Positions 17,553-25,983 of a stretch of 48,949 bases of DNA are shown in pieces. The DNA lies in NCBI GenBank assembly GCA_018402425.1, contig JAGYIZ010000014.1, positions 1 to 48,949 of the forward strand. The letters run 5' to 3'. Below the pieces are notes generated by a model. The model was not told the origin of the DNA and searched no databases. It saw only the letters and a program-made list of their open reading frames with translations. Both the position numbers and the translations under genes were made by a program. Within the stretch, counting starts at the first letter, position 1, and the number at the start of each line of letters is the position of its first letter. The stretch is from Candidatus Atribacteria bacterium (GTDB lineage Bacteria; Atribacterota; Phoenicimicrobiia; Phoenicimicrobiales; Stramentimicrobiaceae).

Positions 17553-18908
17553 ATGCTGTCTACTAAGGCAGGAAAGATTGTATCTACTGAGGTACAATTT
17601 GATATGCAAACAAAACTGAACCTTATAACCGAACATACTATTAAAGACAAAGACTTTAAATTTACCAGTCTTGCGCATTTACTAAACGAGATATCACTAA
17701 AAGAATGTTTTCATATGTTGAAGAAGAACAAAGCACCCGGTCAGGATAAGGTAACCTATGAGGAATACGGAGATTACCTCTTTACCAACATACAGAAATT
17801 AGTAAAGAGGATGAAAGCAGGCAAATATTATCCGCAACCGGTAAGAAGGGTCTACATACCCAAAGGAGAAGGTAAGAAAAGACCTCTGGGAATACCAGCA
17901 CTGGAAGATAAGATAGTGCAAATGGGAATAACCAGAATACTAAATGCCATATTTGAGCCGAACTTCCTGGACTGTTCCTACGGGTTTAGAACCGGAAAAA
18001 GTTGTCATCAAGCATTAAAACAGTTAGACAACAGCATAATGACCAAACCGGTAAGCTACCTAATAGATGCCGACATACACAACTTCTTCGATAATGTAGA
18101 CCATGACTGGATGATGAAGATGCTTGAGGAGAAGATAGCGGATAAGAATTTACTTAAGATCATAAAGAAATTCCTCAAAGCAGGAGTAATGGAAGCAGGA
18201 AAGCTATACCAGACAGAAGCAGGGACACCGCAAGGTGGTCTCATTTCACCGACCTTAAGCAACATCTACCTCCACTATATACTTGATTTATGGATGGAGA
18301 AGATAGTAAAAAGGGATACATCCGGATATGTGGAGCTGTTGCGCTATTGTGATGATTTCATAGTCTTGGTGCAGTACAAGAATGAAGCTAAAAAGATATT
18401 AGAAGAACTTGCTAAACGGCTAAACAAATTTGGACTTGACCTGTCCAAGGAGAAGACCAGGCTGATTGATTTTGGAAGGTATGCGAATGTAAATGCGAAT
18501 GACAAGAAACCGGATACCTTTGATTTCCTGGGATTCACTCACTTTAGCGACAAGACCAGAAAAGGCAAATTCAAGGTAGGTAGAAAGACCAGGAGGAAGA
18601 AGTTTACCCTAAGCTTAAAGGAGATGAATAGCTGGCTGAAGGCAATAAGGAACAGGGTTAAAGCCAAAGAGTGGTGGAAGATAGTATCTGCCAAATTAAG
18701 AGGACACTATGAATACTACGGTATAAGCGGTAATGGTACTGCAATCAAAGACTTTTACCAATTAACCCTTAAACTTATATTCAAATGGATTAACAGGCGG
18801 AGCCAGAAGAAGAGCTTGAACTGGAAACAGTTCATAAACTATCTTAAATATTATCCGCTGCCTTTACCTAAAATCAAACATAATATCTATATCTTTAATA
18901 GTGTATAA
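17553..18908 (+). CDS. ltrA: group II intron reverse transcriptase/maturase
   Basis: 451 aa, apparently intact. Finger and palm blocks in order: NKAPGQDKVT (RT1), VRRVYIPKGEGKKRPLGIPA (RT2), CSYGFRTGKSCHQAL (RT2a), ADIHNFFDNVDH (RT3, first catalytic Asp), GTPQGGLISPTLSNIYLHY (RT4), RYCDDFIVL with catalytic YCDD at 265-268 (RT5), then LDLSKEKTRLIDFGR and FDFLGFTHF (RT6-7). A thumb/maturase X region follows (FTLSLKEMNSWLKAIRNR, LRGHYEYYGISGN). There is no HNH endonuclease after it, as in several bacterial lineages. ATG 17553 has GGAGAGGAG upstream. The protein helps splicing and target-primed reverse transcription of its intron. Confidence 0.95.
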   Translation: MLSTKAGKIVSTEVQFDMQTKLNLITEHTIKDKDFKFTSLAHLLNEISLKECFHMLKKNKAPGQDKVTYEEYGDYLFTNIQKLVKRMKAGKYYPQPVRRVYIPKGEGKKRPLGIPALEDKIVQMGITRILNAIFEPNFLDCSYGFRTGKSCHQALKQLDNSIMTKPVSYLIDADIHNFFDNVDHDWMMKMLEEKIADKNLLKIIKKFLKAGVMEAGKLYQTEAGTPQGGLISPTLSNIYLHYILDLWMEKIVKRDTSGYVELLRYCDDFIVLVQYKNEAKKILEELAKRLNKFGLDLSKEKTRLIDFGRYANVNANDKKPDTFDFLGFTHFSDKTRKGKFKVGRKTRRKKFTLSLKEMNSWLKAIRNRVKAKEWWKIVSAKLRGHYEYYGISGNGTAIKDFYQLTLKLIFKWINRRSQKKSLNWKQFINYLKYYPLPLPKIKHNIYIFNSV

Positions 18909-18923
18909 GTGAGTATTAGTGAA

Positions 18924-18956
18924 GAGCCGGATGTGGGAAAACTACAAGTCCGGTTC
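18924..18956 (+). ncRNA. group II intron domain V
   Basis: GAGCCGGA pairs with TCCGGTTC and TGTGG with CTACA around a GAAAA loop; the catalytic AGC triad is present at 18925-18927. This is the most conserved ribozyme domain, so the intron 3' half is preserved. Confidence 0.85.
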
Positions 18957-19077
18957 TGTGAGGGGTGAGCTATAATTTAGCTAGGGAACTAATATTGTGA
19001 CACTTCCCGAAGGAAACAGGAAGTAAACAGGGAATACAAAGCCGTTCCTAAGGTTGAGAGACACTCATCTACTCGAC

Positions 19078-19428
19078 ATGTAGTTCGAGTGAAAACCTGT
19101 GAGAATAGATATGAGGATATTGTCGAATAACAAAATAATGGAATGCATAAATGTATTAATGTAACTATGGGAAATAAAATATATTAAAAATAATAGACCT
19201 ATCTAACTACTAACCAATAGATTAATCCATATTATTTAGCAATAAAATTTAAGAATTTGTGTTAATATTTGGGATCAATACGCGATACGCACGACTCGAT
19301 ACTTTTCAAGTATGTATTCTTACCGATTAAAGGAAGGAACGGGTGCATAAAATGAAAGATCATAAAAAACTGGAGTGGATATTGAATAGCCAACAGTATT
19401 ATCGATAAAGTTAAGCCTATGATTAATT
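19078..19428 (+). repeat. direct repeat copy 2 flanking the group II intron
   Basis: Repeats 17082-17444 from ATGTAG to ATGATTAATT. It differs by several single-base deletions (for instance in the purM start: AAAGATCATAAAAAACTGG against AAAGATGCCTATAAAAAATCCGG) and substitutions, and leads directly into the rest of the purM relic. Confidence 0.9.
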
Positions 19429-20385
19429 CAACACACATACCCGGTGTTATGAACGAGATTGTACCTTGCCGGGTTGTTTTCTCTTCCCAGGAAAAATCGG
19501 AAGATCCGGTTTTAGTCTCAGGTACTGATGGTGTAGGCAATTCAAATTAATGATTGCCAATTTAATGAAAAGCATAATACAATAGGTAATAGCTGACCTG
19601 GTAGCAATGGTAAAATGATATTTAACCTGTGGTGCCAAACCTATTTTTTCCTGATTAACGGCAACAGGAAAACTGGAAAAGAGCAAAATGTTTGATATTA
19701 TAAAAGGAATTACCTAGGTGCAAAAAGCAGGATGTGCACTGTTGGGTGGAGAAACAGCAGAGATGCCCGGATTTTATCCAAAAGGGAATATGATTTATCT
19801 GGATTTGCCGTAGGATTGTAGAAAGAAAAAAATTATAAACCGGTGAAAACATTAAACCGGAGATATCCCAATTGGTATGGCTTCCTCAGGGTTGCATAGC
19901 AATGGATTTTCCTGGTACGTAAAATATTGCTTGAACAGGAAAAATTGATTTAAATGAGTTTTCGGGAAATTTAAATATAAGCCTGGGAGAAGAATTACTC
20001 AAACCTACCAGAATATATGTAAATGGCATTTATCATTACTGAAAAATTTCACTAAAGGTATTCTATATCACCGGTGGAGGGATTTTAAGATAACATTCCC
20101 CGTAGGTTTGGAAAGACAATAAGGTACAGCTGCTAATATATATAAAGATAATTGGCCTCATTTATCTATTTTTAAACTTATTCAGGATAAAGGGAAAATT
20201 AGTGATAAGGAAATGTATCACACGTTTAATATGGGAATCAGTCTGGTCATGATAGTAGCAGCTGAGAAAAAGAATCATATTGCAAGATTTAAAACAGTCA
20301 GGAGAATCGGCATACCATATTGGGGAAGTTATTATCTGTGATTGTTCCGACGAAAAGAGAATATGTATTTATTGAGGAATGATAA
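19352..20385 (+). pseudogene. purM: purM pseudogene (AIR synthetase)
   Basis: From ATG 19352, AIR synthetase can be followed through all three frames with many indels and stops: VVFSSQEKSEDPVLVSGTDG (about 19465-19530), DLVAM and TCGAKPIFF (19595-19650), [19 protein letters not shown] (about 19724-19782), ITGGGILR then NIPRRFG (about 20068-20120), and KDNWPHLSIFKLIQDKGKIS with MYHTFNMGIS (about 20145-20245). Collinearity with PurM over some 1 kb shows a once complete gene. Deletions of one or two bases predominate. Enzyme activity is impossible from this copy, so a second purM must exist or the pathway is broken. Confidence 0.9.
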
Positions 20386-20451
20386 TACAAAGATTAAGAA
20401 ATACAATATTTTTTACCTAAAGTCCCAAAGAGGTTTGAAGAGAAAAGGAAA
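20386..20451 (+). repeat. structured repeat element, partial copy D
   Basis: ACAAAGATTAAGAA matches the AAAAGATTAAGAG of copy A, and TTTTTTACCTAAAGTCCCAAAG then AGGTTTGAAGAGAAAAG matches copy C (TTTTTACCTGAAGTTCTAAAG, AGATTTGAAGAGAAAAG). The 3' hairpins are missing. It sits just before the purN relic. Confidence 0.6.
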
Positions 20452-20456
20452 GAAAA

Positions 20457-21056
20457 ATGATTAATATTGCAGTGTTGGCTTCCGGAAGAGGGACAAATTT
20501 ACAGGCAATTATTGACGCGATAAAAGCAGAAAAATTGATGGAAAGATAAAAATAGTAATTAGTGATAATCCGGAAGCTTATGCCTTGAAGAGGCCCAGAA
20601 TAATCAGGATAGACACAATGGTATTTCCTTATAATACAAGAGCAAAGAAGAATATGAGCAGGAAATATTAAATTGCCTTATAACCAATAATATAGACCTA
20701 ATTTCCCTGGCTGGTTATATGCGCTTATTGGGTTCAAGGATTATTAAAGAATATAGACATCGTATAATTAATATTCATCCCTGCTTTGTTACCTCTTCCA
20801 AGGGTTACATGCCCAGAGATCAGCCATAGAATATGGTGTTAAATAAGTGGATGTACCCGTTCATTTTGTTGATGAAGGAATGGATAATGGTCCTATTATT
20901 CTTCACAGAAAGCTGTTGAAGTAAGGCAATCTGATATGAGGTTCACTCTTCTAAAAGAATATTAGAATATGAGCATCAACTCTACCCAGAGCAATTCAAA
21001 ATATTGAAACAAACAAGATACATATTCAAAATAATAAAGTTTATATTAAAGAATAA
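20457..21056 (+). pseudogene. purN: purN pseudogene (GAR formyltransferase)
   Basis: Starts clearly (MINIAVLASGRGTNLQAIID, the PurN N terminus) and then shifts frame repeatedly: KIVISDNPEAYAL, the conserved LISLAGYMRLLGSRIIKEY and INIHPCF (position of the catalytic NIHPALLPS, damaged), VHFVDEGMDNGPII in another frame, and KRILEYEHQLYPEQFK at the end. Full PurN is about 200 aa, which fits the 600-bp span. PurN adds the formyl group from 10-formyl-tetrahydrofolate to GAR; this copy is dead unless the indels are sequencing errors. Confidence 0.9.
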
Positions 21057-21070
21057 TTTATTTACATGAA

Positions 21071-21288
21071 AACCACCTTTAAGAAGGTGGTTAAATTGTT
21101 TTTACCATAAAAAAGAACAAGAGAATTCATCTGATAATTTTTCACCTGCAGTTCAAAAGCAAAACATTTCTAATGTTTAGAAATATTCAGTTAAAATAGT
21201 AGAAAAGCAAAACTAATACTAACCAATAAAAGATTAAACCCTTTTAGAGGTTCTTAAAGCCACCTGCCAAGCGGGTGCGATATTTGCT
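21071..21288 (+). repeat. structured repeat element, copy B
   Basis: Same order of blocks as copy A: ACCACCTT-TAAG-AAGGTGGT hairpin, TTTTTACCATAAAA, GATAATTTTTCACCTGCAGTTC, a variable arm, AACCCCTTTTAGAGGTT (21236-21252, one mismatch), TTCTTAAAGC, and CACCTGC-CAA-GCGGGTG (21261-21277). In that last stem the T-G pair is at a different position than in copy A and the loop is changed, but all seven pairs are kept. It lies between the purN and cdaR relics, 45 bp before the cdaR TTG start. Confidence 0.75.
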
Positions 21289-21333
21289 ATTTATGTCCCC
21301 AGTTAATCTAAAGTAAGGAAGGGGGTCTGTTAA

Positions 21334-22508
21334 TTGAAAATTACCCACCAATTAGCCCAGCAGATTGTTGATAGACTATCAATATCCTTGGAAAATACAT
21401 ATTATGGATGAGAATGGCTTATAATATAGGTACGGGAGATAAGTAGTTGTCTGAACATCATGAAGGCTATGTGCTGCTCTGGTGATAAAAATAAAGAAAA
21501 GATATTTATTTATCCTGAAAATAAAAACCATTTAATTGAGTTAAGGCAGGAGTTAATTTGCCAATTGAAGGATAACAAAAAGTTAATCGGGGTAGTTGGC
21601 ACAATGGAAATCCTGACGAAGTCGGGCCTCGAGAAGTCATCGCAAGATAATATTTGTATTACGTTACAGCAGCAATTTCGTTGAAAGAGGGTTGACCTGA
21701 AGACAGGCCAAAGATAATTTATTCATGACCTTATCTTCTGGAAGAGTGGGTAATGATAATGATTTCGTTGCCGCGCGGGGACAGATTGCTGGCTATGACA
21801 TTATCTACCCAGAATTGCCTAGTGGTTAATATTTATCGTTTTGGTAAAACAGCCAGGAAGAGTTTACAGAAATACAAAGGGCTAAAAGAAGGAGAAATTA
21901 TCTGCAGAGGTTAAAGAATGATGTTTTAAGAACAATTCGAGATCTTTTTATTCATCAACCACAGGATATTGTGTCATACATTATGGAGATCGTTTTAAAG
22001 TGCTTAAAACTGTCAATCTTCATGATAACCAGAAGTTATTAGAGAAAAAATTTTATAATAACAAGTCGAAAAATAAAAATGCTATTCTAGCACAAAGAAA
22101 ATTTCAGGCATCCATCGGGATAGGGGAACACCATCCCGGTATTAAAGGAATAAAACGTTCATACCGAGAAGCTTACGTGCCCTGAAATTGGAGATAAAAC
22201 AAATGACAAAATAGGTATACACCATATTAAATCATTTGGGCATTAGCCGGTTGCTTCGCGGAAATCAGTCCAGAGACCCGCAATGATTCTTTTATTCACT
22301 ACATCTATAGAGATAATACGGGCAAAAATCAAAGCCGGTTTCTGGGAAACACTACAGGCATTTTTTGATAACAATTCAAACATTACTGATACAGCTAAAA
22401 ATATATGTTCATCGTAACACTCTTCTTTATCGTTGGAAAGGATAAACAATTTACTGGCCTGGATCCACGAAAGTTCGAGCATGCTTTGCAACCATACATT
22501 GTCTTAAA
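21334..22508 (+). pseudogene. cdaR: cdaR-type sugar-diacid regulator pseudogene (PucR/CdaR family)
   Basis: Begins at TTG 21334 after AAGGAAGGGGG (KITHQLAQQIVDRLSISLEN, the CdaR sensor-domain start). Pieces then appear in different frames: HHEGYVLLW, RQELICQLKDNKKLIGVVGT (sensor domain), KFQASIGIGEHHPGIKGIKR (mid-region GIGRxxPGIxGLxxSY), and at 22340-22500 the C-terminal helix-turn-helix TLQAFFDNNSNITDTAKNI and LSLERINNLL. CdaR activates glucarate, galactarate and glycerate genes in Enterobacteria; the glycerate kinase gene follows immediately, as in other genomes. Many frameshifts and stops make this a clear pseudogene. Confidence 0.85.
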
Positions 22509-22727
22509 AATGCAATTCCTTCAGGAAGATTGAAAATAAATATTCAGCCACTATTCACCAATTATTAGTCAATATATACATAAATAAACTTCAAATTAAC
22601 TATAATTATTGTAATAATATCCAAAGAATAAAATGATAAAGTCTTTTATAATATTAATATATAAATATTAGTTAAAATAATAATTTATTCTTAAATATAT
22701 TCAGAGTAAAGGGAAAAGAGATAAATA

Positions 22728-23870
22728 ATGAAAATTGTTATTGCTCCTGATTCCTTTAAAGGTAGTTTAACTGCAATCGAAGTTTCAGATGCTTTAGAAA
22801 AAGGTGTTAAAAAAGCATATCCGAACGCTCAAATTGAAAAGATTCCTATGGCTGACGGAGGAGAAGGTACGGTACAGTGTTTAGTTAATGCTACCCAGGG
22901 TAAAATTTACCAGAAAGAAGTAATTGGTCCATTGGGTGAGCAAGTGATTGCATCATTTGGTGTTTTAGGTGACCAAGACACTGCCGCTATTGAAATGGCT
23001 TCCGCATCAGGCCTGCCCCTGGTTCCACCTGAAAAGAAAAACCCCTTGATTACTACGACTTTTGGTACTGGTCAATTAATCAAGGCAGCTTTAGATTATG
23101 GATGTAGCACGATGATTATTGGTATCGGAGGAAGTGCTACCAATGATGGGGGAGCAGGAATGGTACAGGCCTTAGGTACCTATTTGTTGGATAATAACGA
23201 AAAAGAGATAGGTTTTGGTGGTGCACAATTATCCAAACTAAATCGAATTGATATATCTAATCTGGATGAGCGTATCAGCAAAACAAAAATACTAGTTGCT
23301 TCTGATGTCCAGAATCCATTATGTGGCCCTACCGGAGCTTCTCGAATTTATGGTCCTCAAAAAGGTGCTACTGAAGAAATGATTGTTACTCTTGATAATT
23401 CTTTATCTCATTTTGCTGATATCATAAAACGTGATTTGGGCAAAGATATAAAAGATATACCGGGAGCAGGTGCTGCCGGTGGCCTTGGTGCCGGCTTGAT
23501 GGCTTTTCTGAACGCAGAGCTGAAACCAGGTATAGATATCGTTATTAATACCGTTCGATTAGAAGAAATAGTACAGGATGCTGATTTAGTAATTACCGGA
23601 GAAGGTGAAATAAATGGCTCTACAATTTATGGCAAAACGCCTATCGGAGTAGCCAGAGTAGCCAAAAAATATCAAATACCAGTAGTCTCTGTAAGTGCAT
23701 TAATAGATGAATCTGGTATAATAGTAAAAGAACACGGTATTGATTATTTAATTAAACCTGAAAATCCTACTATGGAAATAGATTTTCCAAAGTACAGAAA
23801 AATTAAATTATTAGCAAATACAATTTCAGATTTTTTAAGAAACAATAGCAATATGTTAAAATTAAGATAA
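22728..23870 (+). CDS. garK: glycerate 2-kinase (GarK/GlxK family)
   Basis: 380 aa, the usual length of the type I glycerate kinase family. It phosphorylates D-glycerate, giving 2-phosphoglycerate for glycolysis. Motifs: APDSFKGSLTA at the N terminus, IPMADGGEGT, GIGGSATNDGGAGM, DVQNPLCGPTGAS and VITGEGEING. ATG 22728 follows AAAGGGAAAAG rather loosely. The cdaR relic upstream and the TRAP transporter downstream suggest use of glycerate or of sugar diacids via tartronate semialdehyde. Loss of CdaR may have left this gene constitutive or under other control. Confidence 0.93.
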   Translation: MKIVIAPDSFKGSLTAIEVSDALEKGVKKAYPNAQIEKIPMADGGEGTVQCLVNATQGKIYQKEVIGPLGEQVIASFGVLGDQDTAAIEMASASGLPLVPPEKKNPLITTTFGTGQLIKAALDYGCSTMIIGIGGSATNDGGAGMVQALGTYLLDNNEKEIGFGGAQLSKLNRIDISNLDERISKTKILVASDVQNPLCGPTGASRIYGPQKGATEEMIVTLDNSLSHFADIIKRDLGKDIKDIPGAGAAGGLGAGLMAFLNAELKPGIDIVINTVRLEEIVQDADLVITGEGEINGSTIYGKTPIGVARVAKKYQIPVVSVSALIDESGIIVKEHGIDYLIKPENPTMEIDFPKYRKIKLLANTISDFLRNNSNMLKLR

Positions 23871-24354
23871 ACCAAGGGAGACAAATAATTAACAATTAAA
23901 TAGACAGTTCAATTTTAAAAAGGTAATTTAAAAATTTCTTAGTAAATATTAATAAATTACTAATATAGCAGTATAGCAGTGAATTTACAGTAAAATATGC
24001 AATAGCAGTAGAAAATAAATTAGTTTACATTAAGATTTCCATATCAAACACGGCAATAAGATATACCAACATCCACACTAAAGAAATAGTAATATTAGAT
24101 TATTTTTATTATTGTTAATAGTTAATTTTTTTCTATGTATAATTTCTATAAAATTATATTTGATTGTCGCTATACTAAATACAAAACATTGCAATGCTAA
24201 ATATAAGAATGGTAATTGTATTCTTAAAAAAGTGAAAATAGGGGGTGATAAATATATAAAAAAAAGTCCATGTTTTGTTGACATAGACTTAAAAACTAGC
24301 AAAAAATCAAACTCGAACTGTTATTTTATTGTCAAGATATATAGGAGGTTAATT
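23871..24354. other. intergenic region before the TRAP operon
   Basis: AT-rich, 484 bp. One frame is open from 24112 into dctP without a stop, but it lacks a ribosome site and would put a non-secretory stretch before a clear signal peptide. TTGACA occurs at 24278-24283 without a convincing -10 at the right distance. No RNA gene or repeat recognised. Confidence 0.5.
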
Positions 24355-25398
24355 ATGTTGACATTTAACAGAAAATCATTGCTAACTATTTTACTGATTA
24401 GTATATTTTTAGTAGTTGCTTTTACTTTTTCCATGGCTGCGGATAAAATTATTTGGAAATCTTCAGGCCATGGACCGGCGAATGATCCTTCACAAATTTA
24501 CCATGATAAACTTTGTGAAGCAATTACTAAGGCAAGCGGGGGTCGCTTAGAAGTCAAACCATTTGTTGGCGGTTCAGTTGTACCGGCTTATAAAGAACTT
24601 GATGCTGTTAACGAAGGTGTTTTGCAAATGTGTTATACTTGTCCAATGTATAATTTGGATAAATGGCCGGCGGCAGGACTGATTAGTTCCAGACCTGCTG
24701 CTCTTGCCGGTGAAGCGTTACGAACCTGGTTTAACTATGGCGGTGGTGCAGAATTGATGAATGAAATGATGGAAGGCTATAATGTTATGACATTTCCGGG
24801 GGCGCTCTCCCCATTACCTGAAGAAGTATTTTTCCATTCTAAAGTTAAGCTTGAGACATTAGATGATATTAAAGGACTGAAAGCCCGGTGTATGGGTGAT
24901 GGAGGAGAAATACTTGCCAGAATGGGTGCAGCTACAGTTATATTGGAAGGCGGAGAGCTTTATGAAGCTATGCAACGGGGGACCATCGATGCCTTCGAAT
25001 ATTCTACTTTAGCCTCAAATTGGGAAATGCATTTTGATGAAGTGGCAGATTATGTCTATCTTTCTCCTACTCGTGCCCCCAGTGACCCACAGGTGTTTTT
25101 TGTTAATAAAGACGCCTGGGAAGAACTTCCAGATGATTTAAAACAATTAGTACAGGATGAAATTGATAAATGGACACAGGCTCAGCATGAATATCTGGTC
25201 TATGAATCTATTAAAGCTGCTACTAAATTTGCAGAAGTTGGCTGTGAAGTACTGCCAGTCCCTGAAGAAATAGAAAAAGCACTTTTAGAAGAAGCAGAAG
25301 AATTCTATGAAGAAAAGGCAGCAGAAGAAGATCAGATATTTGCTGATATTTACTATTCCATGAAAGAATATAGGGATGACTATAATTCAGTTTATTAA
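24355..25398 (+). CDS. dctP: TRAP transporter substrate-binding protein DctP
   Basis: 347 aa from ATG 24355, chosen because ATAGGAGGT lies 7 bp upstream and the product starts with a classic Sec signal peptide (NRKSLL, a long hydrophobic run, cleavage near FSMA-ADK at residue 28). The mature part is a DctP-family binding protein: WKSSGHGPANDPSQIYHDKL, GSVVPAYKELDAVNEG, IKGLKARCMGDGGEILARMG with the conserved arginine that grips a substrate carboxylate, and AMQRGTIDAFEYS. TRAP systems import organic acids with a sodium gradient. A hydroxy acid or glycerate-like acid is likely given the neighbours; this subgroup resembles the binding proteins for 2-oxo and hydroxy acids, not a proven match. Confidence 0.92.
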   Translation: MLTFNRKSLLTILLISIFLVVAFTFSMAADKIIWKSSGHGPANDPSQIYHDKLCEAITKASGGRLEVKPFVGGSVVPAYKELDAVNEGVLQMCYTCPMYNLDKWPAAGLISSRPAALAGEALRTWFNYGGGAELMNEMMEGYNVMTFPGALSPLPEEVFFHSKVKLETLDDIKGLKARCMGDGGEILARMGAATVILEGGELYEAMQRGTIDAFEYSTLASNWEMHFDEVADYVYLSPTRAPSDPQVFFVNKDAWEELPDDLKQLVQDEIDKWTQAQHEYLVYESIKAATKFAEVGCEVLPVPEEIEKALLEEAEEFYEEKAAEEDQIFADIYYSMKEYRDDYNSVY

Positions 25399-25464
25399 GC
25401 AAAAGATTATATTTTTAAATGGATTGTTAGGATATAGTTGAAGAATGAATGAGGAGTAAAGAAT

Positions 25465-25983
25465 ATGACCGTTATTAGAAAAATTATAAAATTGATTGAT
25501 TCACTTAGCATACTGTCCGGATCTATTGGGAAATGGTTTGCTTTGCTCCTGGTCTTGGTAGGCGCATATGATACTATTCTACGACATTTTTTTAATGCGC
25601 CTACTATTTGGGCTTATGATACCTTGTGTATGGCCGGGGGAACGCTTTACTTACTCGGAGCTTCATATGTTTATTTGAAGGACTCTCATGTTAGGGTTGA
25701 TGTTTTTTACCGCCTTCTTTCTGCAAGGAAGCAAGCTATGGTAGACATTATATGTTCTATTTTATTTTTTTTCCCATTGATGATTCTTATGCTTAAACTC
25801 TCTGTGAGTTGGGCTGCAAGAGCCTGGCGGATTAATGAAATCATGTTTCATAGTTTTTGGTATCCCCCAGCTGGCCCTTACCGTACTGTTTTTGCAGTTG
25901 GTATTTTCCTTCTTATTCTTCAGGGGATTGCTAAATTTATCCGGGATCTATATTTAGTGATAAGAGGTGAGCCCATTGATTGA
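25465..25983 (+). CDS. dctQ: TRAP transporter small membrane subunit DctQ
   Basis: 172 aa with four hydrophobic helices. Typical DctQ features: an N-terminal amphipathic stretch, KWFALLLVLVGAYDTILRHF, YLLGASYVYLKDSHVRVDVF (the conserved G-x-x-Y...HVRVD region) and a C-terminal helix FAVGIFLLILQGIAKFIRDL. Preceded by ATGAGGAG. The 3' end overlaps dctM. It binds the large permease DctM in the membrane. Confidence 0.92.
   Translation: MTVIRKIIKLIDSLSILSGSIGKWFALLLVLVGAYDTILRHFFNAPTIWAYDTLCMAGGTLYLLGASYVYLKDSHVRVDVFYRLLSARKQAMVDIICSILFFFPLMILMLKLSVSWAARAWRINEIMFHSFWYPPAGPYRTVFAVGIFLLILQGIAKFIRDLYLVIRGEPID

Larger units (their letters stand above)
17445..19077 (+). mobile_element. group II intron, 5'-truncated, inserted in purM
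   Basis: Carries a full maturase/reverse transcriptase (17553-18908) and a good domain V (18924-18956), but only about 108 nt precede the reverse transcriptase, far too short for domain I plus II and III (usually 400-600 nt). The expected 5' end GTGYG is absent; the sequence at the left junction is GAGACGATAGG. The right end is taken at CTCATCTACTCGAC, a common intron 3' end, exactly where the second copy of the flanking repeat begins. 5' truncation fits incomplete reverse transcription. I infer it can no longer splice from purM, though the protein could still mobilise other copies. Confidence 0.85.

Noticed and set aside
19262-19852. minus-strand open frames over the purM relic
   Set aside because: Antisense shadows of the decayed gene; no domain, and the plus strand clearly reads as PurM fragments.
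22243-22491. 82-codon minus-strand frame
   Set aside because: It is the antisense of the CdaR helix-turn-helix region, which reads sensibly only on the plus strand.
24112-24354. 81-codon N-terminal extension of dctP
   Set aside because: The downstream ATG 24355 has a strong AGGAGGT site and is followed by a complete signal peptide, which an extension would bury.
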